Positions 17,773 through 26,680 of a stretch of DNA of 64,000 nucleotides are shown here, piece by piece. Position 1 is the stretch's first letter. Each line of letters starts with the position of its first letter. The stretch is from Fabrea salina (lineage: Eukaryota; Ciliophora; Heterotrichea; Heterotrichida; Fabreidae). A program made the position numbers and the translations under genes. The notes beneath the pieces are model-generated. The model made no database searches and had not been told where the DNA came from. It worked only from the letters and a program-made list of their open reading frames with translations. Location: NCBI GenBank assembly GCA_022984795.1, contig JALIHJ010000018.1, positions 1 through 64,000 of the forward strand, written 5' to 3'.

Positions 17773-20700
17773 TTAGTCGTCATCTGAGTCTTCGCCCTTG
17801 AGGACAGCAATTTGGTGGTCGAGTTTATTAAGTAGTTCTCTTTCTTTTGCTTTGATGGCGTTAATTTGGTTTTTGAACTCTGGAGTTGGCTGGAACAGTG
17901 CTGACTTTTTGTAAAACTCGATTTCTTCGTTTTTGAACTTGAGCAGAGTTAAAAGGGTTGAGTAGACCCTTTTGGAAGCATCTAACTCGTGAGTGAGGTC
18001 TTCGATTTCTTGGTTTTGTTTCTGTAGTTTTTCCTTGAGTTTCTTGATTTGGGTTTGTCCCATGGAGTACCTTTGGTTTTGCGAAATGGACTTGAGTTCT
18101 ATGTTTTCTTTTGAAATTTGCATTTTGGTTTCGTGAAGTTCTTCTATTTGGGTTTCTAGGTCTGCAACTTGTTTCTTTTTGTCTTGGATGATTCTTTTAA
18201 GTTTCTGGATTTCTTGGGAGTAGAACTCATCTCTGTCACGCAGTCGTTTGTTTTCAACTTCCCAACAAGAAAGTTTCTCTTCCAGTTCTTCTTTTTCCTG
18301 GCGTAGTTGTTCTATTAGGTTGTTGAGTTCCCTGGTGGTTTTTTGGACAGCTTGCATGTTTTCGTGTTCTTTGGTTCTGAACAGACTTTGGGTTTCTTTT
18401 AGTTCTTTCGAAGTAGTTTGGAGTTTGTGTTTCAGGGTTGTGTTGAACTCAGTCAAGGCTTTGTTTTCCGACTCTGCCTTTTTAAGTTTGCTGTTCAAAG
18501 AAGAGTTTTGGGTTTCTAGTTTCTCAACTAGGTTTTCCAACTTCTGGGTTTCTTGTTGGGTCTGAAAATTCTGGTCTAAGTTGGTGCGCAGTTTTAAGTC
18601 TTGGACTTCTTGGGAGAGTTGAAGTGTTTCTTTTTCGTACTTGGTGCGGAGTTTCTTTTCTTTTTGCTTCAAGTTGTCGTAGTCTGACTTGATCTCTTCA
18701 AGTTGGGTTTCATAAGAAGAAAGTTTTAGGTTCAGCATTGAAATTTCGTGGTTTTTGTTTTCGAGTTCCTTTGAAGGGCCCTCAGTCTTTTTGGGAGAAG
18801 CAGTTTGGGAAATAGTGATTTTGTTTTCTTTGATGGCTCCTTTGTAGAGTTCTTTGTAGTGCTCTAGACTCTCTGAGAGTTCTTGGTTGTGTTGTTGGTA
18901 CTGGGTTAACTGCGAAGTCAGTGAAGTTATTTCTTGCTGCAAAGTCTGGATCAGTTCCAAGTTAGGGTTTCTTTGGTAACTGAACTCAGGTTTTTCGTCG
19001 TCAGTTTCGAAGTTGTGCATGAACGAAGAAGACGAAGTTTGCAAAGAAGTCCTTGACAAACAACTGTTCGGAGCAACTTTTGCTATGCTTTTCAAATTAA
19101 GTTTCGAAAAAACCATTCTGATGTAGGACTGTATGCACAGCACACTTTTGTGAGTTTTTTCTTTGCTGGAGAGTCTTTTCCAGTTCTTGAACTTCCTTTG
19201 AATAGTGAGAACGGCCTTTTTGATCTTCAGAAACCTTCTCCTCTGCAAACGTCCTCTGAAGTGCTTTTGGATAGTTGCAGCAAAGGAATGGGCTACCTTT
19301 GCGTACTGGGCATCCAAGGCCTGCCTCAAATCTTCCTTCATAAAGACTTTCGTTACTCCTAGTTGGCACAGTCGCAAGTCTGGGTTGAGCATTTCCCGGA
19401 GTCCAGGGTACTTCATTAAAGCTGAAAGAATTTCTCTGCACTGAGAAGACATGCTGGTTCCTTTGGCTTTTGGAGCTAAGAGTTTGTACTTTTTAACGAA
19501 CTCTTCAACTGAACGCCTCACAGAGTAGCCTGCCTTGCGAATTCGGATGCTTTCTAGCATTCCTGCGCACCGGAGTTGTCTGTGGACGTCATTAGCTAGT
19601 AAAGAGAAGGGCTCTTTATAGGGGTTGGGCTTTATGCAACGGATGTACCAGGGACGTGATGCTGTGAGTGTTTTAATGAGTTTGTGCAGTTGGGCTTTGA
19701 ACTGGGTTGCAATGGTGGGTGCTGAAAGTGCACTGGTTGAAGCTGTGGAAAAGGACTTCAGGATGTCTAAAGAAGAACTTTGGAAGGCCTGGCCTAGAAG
19801 GGGAGTGACTCTGTCCGTGTTTTTTTCAAGGAACCCGTCTACTGTGTAAAACACGTCTCCAGCGTAGTGTTTTATTCCCAAATAACTGTCTACAAACTTT
19901 CCTTTTTCACACAAAAACTTGTTGGAACTGAGTTTGCTGAACACAAAAGACAAGAACTGGGCGTCAGATCCCCTGGGGAGTTTGGTTTGTTCGTCAAGTA
20001 CAGAAATAATTCCTGTTGGTTTTTTTTCAATGAGATCAATGCACTCTTGGTTGTCTTCGTAAGAAATGTGTTCCCACTTGATTTTTTCTTTAGAGTACTC
20101 TTGTTGTTCGAGTTTGAACATGTGGTGGGTGAAGTGCTGTTGCAGTTTTTCGTTGGCGTAGTTAATGCACAGTTGCTCAAAAGAGTTTTCCTCAAACACT
20201 TCAAATCCATAAATGTCCAGAAGTCCTATTGTTTTGGTTCTTTTCGGAGTTTTTGAAGCGATTGACTTATTTACACGAGCAATCACCCAGTCAAAGAGTT
20301 TGGAGTAAATAGTTTTGGCTGCAGCGTCTCTGTTGTAAACAGCTTGGCTGGAGTTTTGGTTCATTACTATTTCTTTTTTAGAGGAAGGGTCCAAAATAGT
20401 TCTGTTGACTAAAAACTTACGCACTTGTTCACAGGGAATTCCTAAGAGTTCGGAGGCGGTCTGAAGAGGTTCTTCGTCTTTCACCCAGGCTTGGTCTTCT
20501 CCCTCAAAGTCTATGTTTCCTAGGTGCAGAACCCCCATAGTTATGCTAATGACTTGGCGCTGTTCTTCTTGAGAAAACCCAAGGATGTCCATACACTTTC
20601 TAGTGACTTGGTAGTCTTGGGCATCGTCTACGTAGTCTATTTCAAGACACTCACCTTTAGTGAGGTACCTGAATTCAGAGGCCTCTAGGATCCTGAACTC

Positions 20701-21489
20701 TTGCCTTTCGAGTTCAGAAGCCCCTGCACAGAGTTGATAAAAAAAGTGATAGTTCCTTTCTTCTGGTTGCTGGGTTACTATCCGTGACTTCTCAAGTAAG
20801 TAGTTTTCTACACTTGCAGACACTAGTTTGAGCGAAACAGGGTCGAAATGGATTTGTATAAACTTTCCAAAGCGAGAAGAGTTGTCGTTGCGTAGAGTTT
20901 TTGCGTTCCCAAAAGCTTCTAGAATAGGGTTGGAGTCTACAACTTGGGTTTCTATAGAGTTAGTAGACTTTTGTTTGCCAGCCAAGTACTGCATTATCTT
21001 TTTGGCAGCTTCAGTTTTTCCAGAACCACTTTCACCTGAAATTATGATAGTTTGGTTAGCTTCTATGAGCTTATCGTAGGCCTTCTGGGCCACCAAAAAC
21101 AAGTGGGGAGTGCTTTGGTCTTTTTTATTTCTGAAAGTTTCTGCTGTTTGTTCTGAGTAAATTGGCAAGTTACAATAGGGGTTGATTGAAATGAGTATGG
21201 GTTCCCCTATGGAGGTATAAATAGAATTCTGGCTGTACCGAACCCGCACATTGTGCAAAAGAGTGGCTTCGTTGAATTCACCCAAAGAAAGTAAATCCGG
21301 AACTCCCTCCAGGCAAGAAGGGTGAACTCCTATGGCGTTGGACTTAAGGACCTGGTACTGGTGCGGGTCAGGGTAGTCTTTGGTCCTTACTAAATAGTGG
21401 TCTGGCTCAATTTCCTCGACTTCTCCAACAGCCCAACACAGTTCTTCGTGGGGGTATATCCAAATAAGGTCACCTTTGATAAAGTCCAT
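17773..21489 (-). CDS. Myosin heavy chain
   Basis: 1238 residues. A short N-terminal SH3-like part precedes a full motor domain with P-loop GESGSGKT (152-159), switch I NDNSSRFGK, switch II DIYGFEVFEENSFEQL, and the converter. About three IQ motifs follow (AATIQKHFRGRLQRRRF, VLTIQRKFKNW, VLCIQSYIRM), then a Ser-rich linker and a long coiled coil from about 870 to 1210. The tail lacks DIL, MyTH4 or FERM domains that I can see. It is a coiled-coil-tailed, likely dimeric motor, class-V/XI-like in neck and head, but class assignment needs a tree. Its ATG is 23 bases from the divergent gene at 21513. Confidence 0.95.
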   Translation of the reverse strand: MDFIKGDLIWIYPHEELCWAVGEVEEIEPDHYLVRTKDYPDPHQYQVLKSNAIGVHPSCLEGVPDLLSLGEFNEATLLHNVRVRYSQNSIYTSIGEPILISINPYCNLPIYSEQTAETFRNKKDQSTPHLFLVAQKAYDKLIEANQTIIISGESGSGKTEAAKKIMQYLAGKQKSTNSIETQVVDSNPILEAFGNAKTLRNDNSSRFGKFIQIHFDPVSLKLVSASVENYLLEKSRIVTQQPEERNYHFFYQLCAGASELERQEFRILEASEFRYLTKGECLEIDYVDDAQDYQVTRKCMDILGFSQEEQRQVISITMGVLHLGNIDFEGEDQAWVKDEEPLQTASELLGIPCEQVRKFLVNRTILDPSSKKEIVMNQNSSQAVYNRDAAAKTIYSKLFDWVIARVNKSIASKTPKRTKTIGLLDIYGFEVFEENSFEQLCINYANEKLQQHFTHHMFKLEQQEYSKEKIKWEHISYEDNQECIDLIEKKPTGIISVLDEQTKLPRGSDAQFLSFVFSKLSSNKFLCEKGKFVDSYLGIKHYAGDVFYTVDGFLEKNTDRVTPLLGQAFQSSSLDILKSFSTASTSALSAPTIATQFKAQLHKLIKTLTASRPWYIRCIKPNPYKEPFSLLANDVHRQLRCAGMLESIRIRKAGYSVRRSVEEFVKKYKLLAPKAKGTSMSSQCREILSALMKYPGLREMLNPDLRLCQLGVTKVFMKEDLRQALDAQYAKVAHSFAATIQKHFRGRLQRRRFLKIKKAVLTIQRKFKNWKRLSSKEKTHKSVLCIQSYIRMVFSKLNLKSIAKVAPNSCLSRTSLQTSSSSFMHNFETDDEKPEFSYQRNPNLELIQTLQQEITSLTSQLTQYQQHNQELSESLEHYKELYKGAIKENKITISQTASPKKTEGPSKELENKNHEISMLNLKLSSYETQLEEIKSDYDNLKQKEKKLRTKYEKETLQLSQEVQDLKLRTNLDQNFQTQQETQKLENLVEKLETQNSSLNSKLKKAESENKALTEFNTTLKHKLQTTSKELKETQSLFRTKEHENMQAVQKTTRELNNLIEQLRQEKEELEEKLSCWEVENKRLRDRDEFYSQEIQKLKRIIQDKKKQVADLETQIEELHETKMQISKENIELKSISQNQRYSMGQTQIKKLKEKLQKQNQEIEDLTHELDASKRVYSTLLTLLKFKNEEIEFYKKSALFQPTPEFKNQINAIKAKERELLNKLDHQIAVLKGEDSDDD

Positions 21490-21512
21490 TTTCTGAATAA
21501 CGAACTAAATAA

Positions 21513-21839
21513 ATGGATTTTGTTCACATTGACGAGTTCGAACAACTAAGAGAAAGTGTGCCTAAAGAAATTGGGGTCTTGATGAACAGCATAGCTGTGG
21601 GTTTTCGGGAAATAGCTGAGACCACCCAGTCCCTAGCGTCCCTGTACGAAAATTCAGTGCAGGACTCAGTGAAAGTGTCCCAACAAGCAGTGCAGCTAAA
21701 CAACTACTTCATTGAAAAGTGCGAAGAACTCAGTAATAACTTAACTCAAATAGAAACTTTATCCAAGCGAGTTTCTGGAATGCGGAGGTTTTGTGAAGAG
21801 TTAGAAAAAAAGTTGCTTAAAGTAAAGAAACTTAATTAG
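21513..21839 (+). CDS. Small coiled-coil protein, BORC/BLOC-1 subunit-like
   Basis: 108 residues, all helical, with the pattern of BLOC-1/BORC small subunits, closest in feel to BORCS6 (SLYENSVQDSVKV, then FIEKCEELSNNL and LEKKLLK). Such subunits sit in complexes that position lysosomes or endosomes. The match is from pattern memory only, so the assignment is tentative. Its stop codon (21837-21839) directly abuts the stop codon of the converging ArfGAP gene. Confidence 0.4.
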   Translation: MDFVHIDEFEQLRESVPKEIGVLMNSIAVGFREIAETTQSLASLYENSVQDSVKVSQQAVQLNNYFIEKCEELSNNLTQIETLSKRVSGMRRFCEELEKKLLKVKKLN

Positions 21840-22754
21840 TCACTTGTACTCTGGAGGAGTTGGAGGTCTTTGGGGTTCCTTGGTTTCTTCTTGGGGGGAA
21901 TTAATTAACTCGTAAGCACGACCAGCTCCTTCTTTGACAGTGCTTTCAAGACTGTTGAGCATACTCATGGTGTCTTCTTTGATTTGCTTTACTCTTTGGT
22001 TTTCGTTGATTACATGGTAGGTCTCAGCTGCACCCTGGGTAAGAGTGCCATAGGCAGAAAGGGCACCTGTTTTGAGGTAATTAATTCCTTTGTCCCCTAA
22101 AGCCATTCCTTGTTGGGCTCCCCACTCGAGACTTTCCATTCCCTGTTCAAGTCCCTTTTCAAGGCTTTGAATTCCGTACTGGGCACCTTTTTTGATTCCT
22201 TCTCCTACTTGCTGGGCCAATTCTTCAGCCTTGCGGAAAGCTTCCAGTTCGCTGGCTCTTGAGTAAAGTTGTTTTCCGAAGCCTAGAGTTTTTGAATACA
22301 AACCTTCCAGAAAAGACTCTGAAGAACTCTGAGGAACTTCATCTTCGATTGAGAGTCCTTCTTCCAGAGAAGGTCTTTCTAGTTCGCAGGGTTCTCCCTG
22401 TGCCATGACTTTGAGCATCTCACGGTAGTACTTAGCAGCTTTGGTTTTGTACTTGTAGTCAATTCTAGAGTCTTCTGGCATGTTGTACATTTGGAAGAAT
22501 TGCTGGAGACTGGAGTTCCCTCCAGCTGTCATTATTTTGAGTTGTCTGATGCTCCAGTTGTCCGTTAAGCTCCTTGTAAAACTTATGTGTGCACCTAATT
22601 CTTTGTGTTGTTCAGCACAGTTCTCGCAGAGAAAGATTCCGTGGCTTACAGAAGCAGAGTTAACTTCTGGAGACTTGCAGTCAAAGCACTGTTGGTTGTT
22701 GGGGTCTTCTCGCATTTTACCAAAAACTTCTTCACGGGTGCTTGGAGTAACCAT
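21840..22754 (-). CDS. ArfGAP-domain protein with Lys in place of the arginine finger
   Basis: 304 residues. The N-terminal ArfGAP zinc finger is clear: C23-x2-C26-x16-C43-x2-C46, followed by QHKELGAHISFTRSLTDNW, as in ArfGAP1/2/3. In active ArfGAPs the first residue pair after the finger reads HR, the Arg being catalytic; here it reads HK (Lys51). The C-terminal part (about 170-290) has repeating Gly-rich amphipathic segments (KGAQYGIQSLEKGLEQGM, EWGAQQGMALG) like the lipid-packing-sensor and 11-mer-like regions of ArfGAP1. I infer a Golgi coat-associated Arf regulator whose GAP activity is doubtful. Confidence 0.85.
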   Translation of the reverse strand: MVTPSTREEVFGKMREDPNNQQCFDCKSPEVNSASVSHGIFLCENCAEQHKELGAHISFTRSLTDNWSIRQLKIMTAGGNSSLQQFFQMYNMPEDSRIDYKYKTKAAKYYREMLKVMAQGEPCELERPSLEEGLSIEDEVPQSSSESFLEGLYSKTLGFGKQLYSRASELEAFRKAEELAQQVGEGIKKGAQYGIQSLEKGLEQGMESLEWGAQQGMALGDKGINYLKTGALSAYGTLTQGAAETYHVINENQRVKQIKEDTMSMLNSLESTVKEGAGRAYELINSPQEETKEPQRPPTPPEYK

Positions 22755-22780
22755 TTTATTACAGATTGTTTGAATTTAAA

Positions 22781-23245
22781 TTAATTAGATTTCCCAGTTT
22801 TTTTGGGCCCAGTTGCTTTGCGTTTGGGCGACGACTTCCTTGGAGCAGAAGCTTTTCGCTTTTTGGGCTTTTCTGGGACGACTACTTTGCCATCTTCGTC
22901 GTAGTATCTGCCTTCTTGTTCGTATTCTTGTTTTTGGCGCTCGAACCTTTCTTTGTCAGCTTCATACTCGTCTATGTAGGGTTGTTTTTCTTCTTCACTA
23001 AGTCCTCTCCAGACCTCACCTAATTTCCTGGCGATTTCTCGGCCAGATAAGTCAGGGTGTTGGCTCACTATTTCTTCGCGTTTGTCTTTAGCGAAGCGCA
23101 TGTAACTTGCAAGGGGTCTTTTAGGAGGGGGGAGTTCGGGCTCTTCTTCCTCAGAAGAGGACTGCTTCTTAGCTTCCTTTTTGGTTTCTTCCTTGGCTTT
23201 CTTTTTGTTTTCTTTTTTGGTTTTCTTTTCTTCCTTTCTGACCAT
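22781..23245 (-). CDS. HMG-box chromatin protein
   Basis: 154 residues. A Lys/Glu-rich N-terminus (about 1-38) leads into one HMG box (about 39-106) with the expected aromatic core: PKRPLASYMRFAKDKREEI, LGEVWRGLSEEEKQPYIDEY. A basic Lys/Pro/Ser tail follows (KKRKASAPRKSSPKRKA). The layout is that of abundant nonsequence-specific HMGB-type architectural proteins of chromatin. It is tandem with the ArfGAP gene, 26 bases upstream of it. Confidence 0.92.
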   Translation of the reverse strand: MVRKEEKKTKKENKKKAKEETKKEAKKQSSSEEEEPELPPPKRPLASYMRFAKDKREEIVSQHPDLSGREIARKLGEVWRGLSEEEKQPYIDEYEADKERFERQKQEYEQEGRYYDEDGKVVVPEKPKKRKASAPRKSSPKRKATGPKKTGKSN

Positions 23246-23302
23246 ATTTAAATATTAGCGGGTATTCAATTACCTTCTATATCACTGTTTCTGTCTTTAT
23301 AA

Positions 23303-23650
23303 ATGGACAAACTACTCAAGCTCTCAAGGTTTGCAACCAGGAAAGAACACCGACCCCAGCCTGTGTTTAAGTTCTTCAACAAGCCCCTTTACTTAGTGAG
23401 GTCTGGAAAGGAAATCCAAGAAAACGAAGTTTGTTTCAGGTGCAAACAAGAGCTCACCAAACCCGAAATCCGCCAGATCCTTACGAAACTCTACGGACTT
23501 GACGTCAAAAAAGTCAAAACTTGGAACAAAATGGGCAAAATACAACAGTCCAACCTTTCAAGACAGTACTTCCGAAAGCCAGACTTCAAAAAGGTTATAG
23601 TTGAGTTGAACAACCCTGTTCCACCCAGTCTCCAAAACTTTATTTACTAA
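23303..23650 (+). CDS. Mitochondrial ribosomal protein uL23m
   Basis: 115 residues. The central region (VCFRCKQELTKPEIRQILTK, then LYGLDVKKVKTWNKMGKIQ) is the uL23 fold: a helix that anchors to 23S-like rRNA followed by the beta strand contacting the exit tunnel. The basic N-terminus (LLKLSRFATRK) suits mitochondrial import. The start ATG is preceded directly by TTTATAA. It converges with the aminotransferase gene with one base between stop codons. Confidence 0.75.
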   Translation: MDKLLKLSRFATRKEHRPQPVFKFFNKPLYLVRSGKEIQENEVCFRCKQELTKPEIRQILTKLYGLDVKKVKTWNKMGKIQQSNLSRQYFRKPDFKKVIVELNNPVPPSLQNFIY

Positions 23651-23651
23651 G

Positions 23652-24890
23652 TTAGACTTTACTTGAGTACTTAGTTACGTTGTCTATGGCTTCTGCTACG
23701 TACTGCACGTTTTTAGAGTTAAGTCCAGTCAAAGCTATCCTTCCATCTTGCGTAATCAAGATGTTTTGTCTCTGTGACAGCTGCGAGCACTGTTGTGCGT
23801 TCAGTCCAGAGTAAGAAAACCAACCTCCGTGCTGGCTGATGTGGCTCCAGTCGTGTGGAGAAACTCTCAGTTGTTCCACTAGTTCGTGCCTAATACTTGA
23901 GATACGGCCAGTCATTGTTTTTAGGTCCTGCAGCCACTGACTGTGGATTTCGGAGCTGTTCAAAATGGTATCTACTATGCGTGCTCCGTACAAAGGAGGG
24001 TTTGAGTGGAGTGGACGGGCTATTATTTTAAGTTGGGACTGAACTCTTTGTTTTTCCTGTTGTGAGTCACACAAAGCGTAAAAACACCCTACTCTGTCTC
24101 CGTAGAGTCCAAAGTTTTTGGCACAACTCTGAGATACCAGAGTAGGGTTGTTGTTGTCAATAAACAGTCTCACGGGGTAAGCGTCTTCAAAGGGGTCTCC
24201 AGAAACCAGCCCGTTGTAAATGAGGTCGAAATAAGCAATATGCTGTCTTTCAGCCATGAGCTTTTGAAGAGTTTGCCACTGCTCCTTGGTAGGGTCTACT
24301 CCTGTGGGGTTGTGCCCACAAGCTTCAAGTATAATTACAGAGCCTCTAGGGGCATCTTCTAAGTCTTCGCACATTCTTTCAAAGTCAAGGCCTTTGGTTA
24401 CAGAGTCAAAGTAAGAGTAAGTTTTAAGAGAGTAACCTGAGTCCCTGATGATGTTTGCGTAGTTAGGCCAGGCCTGTTGGGAAATGTAGACTTCGCTTGT
24501 TTTGGGGTAGAACTTCTTTAAGAACTCCATACCTAGTCTCAGAGCTCCTACTCCTGAAAGTGACTGGCACCATGCCAAACGGTCTTCTCTGACAGCTAAG
24601 TTGTTTCCTAAGCCTGACTTGATAATTGAAGTGCAAAAAGATTCCAGTCCTTCAATAGGCAAGTATTCGTGGTTGGCTTGGTTTTTAGAGATGTGCAGTT
24701 CGGCTTGCCTCACACTAGGAAGAACCCATGGTTTTTCATCGTCGTCTCTGTAAACTCCTATTCCAAGGTTTACTTTTCTTGGACTTTTGATTTTGGCGTA
24801 GGCCTCAGTCATTCCAAGCACAGTGTCAGGTGGGCCTTGGGGCACACTCCTCCACAAGCCTCCATATTTCCTAAGTACTCTTTTCAGCAT
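23652..24890 (-). CDS. Aspartate aminotransferase, mitochondrial type
   Basis: 412 residues. It opens with a basic presequence-like stretch (MLKRVLRKYGGLWRSVPQGP). The fold-type I aminotransferase body follows with NLGIGVYRDDDEKPWVLPSV, EACGHNPTGVDPT, FDLIYNGLVSGD, and the PLP-lysine segment SQSCAKNFGLYGDRVG. It interconverts aspartate/2-oxoglutarate and oxaloacetate/glutamate with pyridoxal phosphate, serving the malate-aspartate shuttle and amino-acid metabolism. The length and all key residues fit a functional enzyme. Confidence 0.95.
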   Translation of the reverse strand: MLKRVLRKYGGLWRSVPQGPPDTVLGMTEAYAKIKSPRKVNLGIGVYRDDDEKPWVLPSVRQAELHISKNQANHEYLPIEGLESFCTSIIKSGLGNNLAVREDRLAWCQSLSGVGALRLGMEFLKKFYPKTSEVYISQQAWPNYANIIRDSGYSLKTYSYFDSVTKGLDFERMCEDLEDAPRGSVIILEACGHNPTGVDPTKEQWQTLQKLMAERQHIAYFDLIYNGLVSGDPFEDAYPVRLFIDNNNPTLVSQSCAKNFGLYGDRVGCFYALCDSQQEKQRVQSQLKIIARPLHSNPPLYGARIVDTILNSSEIHSQWLQDLKTMTGRISSIRHELVEQLRVSPHDWSHISQHGGWFSYSGLNAQQCSQLSQRQNILITQDGRIALTGLNSKNVQYVAEAIDNVTKYSSKV

Positions 24891-24900
24891 TTATTATAAA

Positions 24901-26646
24901 TTACTTCTTTGACTTTTTCCGGCTGACCTTAGTTAGGTTGTCACTGTAGAGCTTTTTGCGTGCTTTGCTCATTTTCTTCCTTTCTTCGGGGTCTTTAGAG
25001 GACTCGTCTATCACAAGTCCTGCTTGTCTTTCAAGGCATTCCTGGTCGTCTATTCCTTGCTGGAGTTGATTCGAAAACTCTGAGTATGCTTGTATGTGTG
25101 CTAGGTCCATGGTGTTTTGCACACAAGACTCCATTTCTTGTTCCCAAGCTGCACACACGTTGCGTGCGTCTTGAAAGCGTCCCTTTTGCACCATTTTGGA
25201 GGCTTGATGAGTTCCAGCACGAGCCATAATGTCTGCACGAGCTCTTCTGGAGCTTTTGTCGAAGGAAACTTTCTGGACTTTAGACACTACACGCAAGCAC
25301 TTCATTCCTTGCATACTTTGGTACTCCAAAACAGCTTGCAAAGGGACTTGTTTAAGTTCTTGAGAGTTTGTTTGCTGGGCTTCTAGTTCAGCCCTTGTTT
25401 TTATTCCATACTGAAAACTGAACAACGAAGAGGGAGTTGCGTTTCCCAAAAACTTAACTAAACGCGATCCGTTGAAAACCAAGTCTTCTTCTTCTTCCAA
25501 GTAAAACTTAAGTGCTTTATGCAGAGTCACAGTAGCTTTCACGTGAGTTGCTATGACTTCGTCAGCTAGAATGTTGGCAAACTCCTCTGATATCTTTTCA
25601 GGAGCTACTTTAATCACGTCTCCTCCAGTTTGCTCCGTAATTGGAGAAAGAGCTTCTAACCTAGACTCTTCTCCTTCCATAGATATCACTGATATCTTAA
25701 CCCCCAACTCAGTTGCAAGAGCACCTACTTCTTCATAGAACTCTTCGTTGTCTTCATCTTCCAAGTTACCCACTCCTATGTTGGCTATTCCATCAGTGCA
25801 AATGATTACTTTGGAGCCTGGGGCTCCCTGGGAAGCCAGAATTAAACTGGCATAGAGTCCCGGACCTAGTGCTGTAGGTCCTCCTTCTTCGAGCTCAATT
25901 ACTTTTTGAATTAAGTACTCTGAGTTATCTTCTATCTTAGATTGCAGTCTATACCCGTCCATAACCTTTTTAATAGCTTCTGTCTGGTTTAGTCTGTCGC
26001 CTGCAATGTTCACTTCAGGAAAACTTCCGTCCCCAATAACTTTGACGTCCCCTGAAAAAGTAACTAAACCTACCCGCTTGTTAGGAGCAACTTCTTTGAG
26101 TTCCTTCAGTTGTGACTCAATGGCTCCTTGGACACAGTCTAGTCTTGAAATGTAAGTGACATCTCGGTTTTCACCAGGGATTCTTTGGTCTTCGTCTCCA
26201 GGGTCTATGAAGTCAGCTAGTTCTGGCTTTTTGGTTGTTTTGAGATTGAGATTACCCTGAACAGGCTTAGTTGTGCACATTGAGCCTGAAATGTCCACAC
26301 AGAACACAACGGAAGCAGCATCGTCACGTCTTTGCTTGGTCTCTTCAACTTCCCTCACAGGTCCAAAAATGTAAGTCACCTCGGGATTGCTCGGGATTTC
26401 CCCTTCTTCTAAGTCCAGCAAGTTTTGAGTTCCACAGAACTCACACACCCAAAGATAGCCGGAGTCTTGCTTTTCTAGTTGCGAAAAAGAATTAAGCAAG
26501 CTGCTGCACTCCTTGCACAGAGTGGGGTCCCCTGTAGCAATCTCAGTTTCCTTTTGAAGGCAATCTAGACTTATTTCTACAACGTTCGCAGCTATGTTGT
26601 GGGACTCTTCTCTCTCCAGAAGGAAGTCTGGGTACGCGGATTCCAT
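24901..26646 (-). CDS. Zinc-finger plus von Willebrand A domain protein
   Basis: 581 residues. An N-terminal Sec23/24-like zinc finger (CKECSSLL ... WVCEFCGTQN, about residues 40-80) precedes a vWA domain with an intact MIDAS start DISGSM (about 115-130) and the distal TDGIANIGVG. A beta-rich domain and a helical C-terminus with a very basic end (KKMSKARKKLYSDN, SRKKSKK) follow. The order zinc finger, vWA, beta, helical recalls a reduced Sec23/Sec24 layout, but it lacks a gelsolin region. Cytosolic, protein-binding; exact role unknown. It belongs to a family I recall in other ciliates. Confidence 0.75.
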   Translation of the reverse strand: MESAYPDFLLEREESHNIAANVVEISLDCLQKETEIATGDPTLCKECSSLLNSFSQLEKQDSGYLWVCEFCGTQNLLDLEEGEIPSNPEVTYIFGPVREVEETKQRRDDAASVVFCVDISGSMCTTKPVQGNLNLKTTKKPELADFIDPGDEDQRIPGENRDVTYISRLDCVQGAIESQLKELKEVAPNKRVGLVTFSGDVKVIGDGSFPEVNIAGDRLNQTEAIKKVMDGYRLQSKIEDNSEYLIQKVIELEEGGPTALGPGLYASLILASQGAPGSKVIICTDGIANIGVGNLEDEDNEEFYEEVGALATELGVKISVISMEGEESRLEALSPITEQTGGDVIKVAPEKISEEFANILADEVIATHVKATVTLHKALKFYLEEEEDLVFNGSRLVKFLGNATPSSLFSFQYGIKTRAELEAQQTNSQELKQVPLQAVLEYQSMQGMKCLRVVSKVQKVSFDKSSRRARADIMARAGTHQASKMVQKGRFQDARNVCAAWEQEMESCVQNTMDLAHIQAYSEFSNQLQQGIDDQECLERQAGLVIDESSKDPEERKKMSKARKKLYSDNLTKVSRKKSKK

Positions 26647-26680
26647 TTCTGATTAAGTATAAACCATTTCATAGAGTTAC

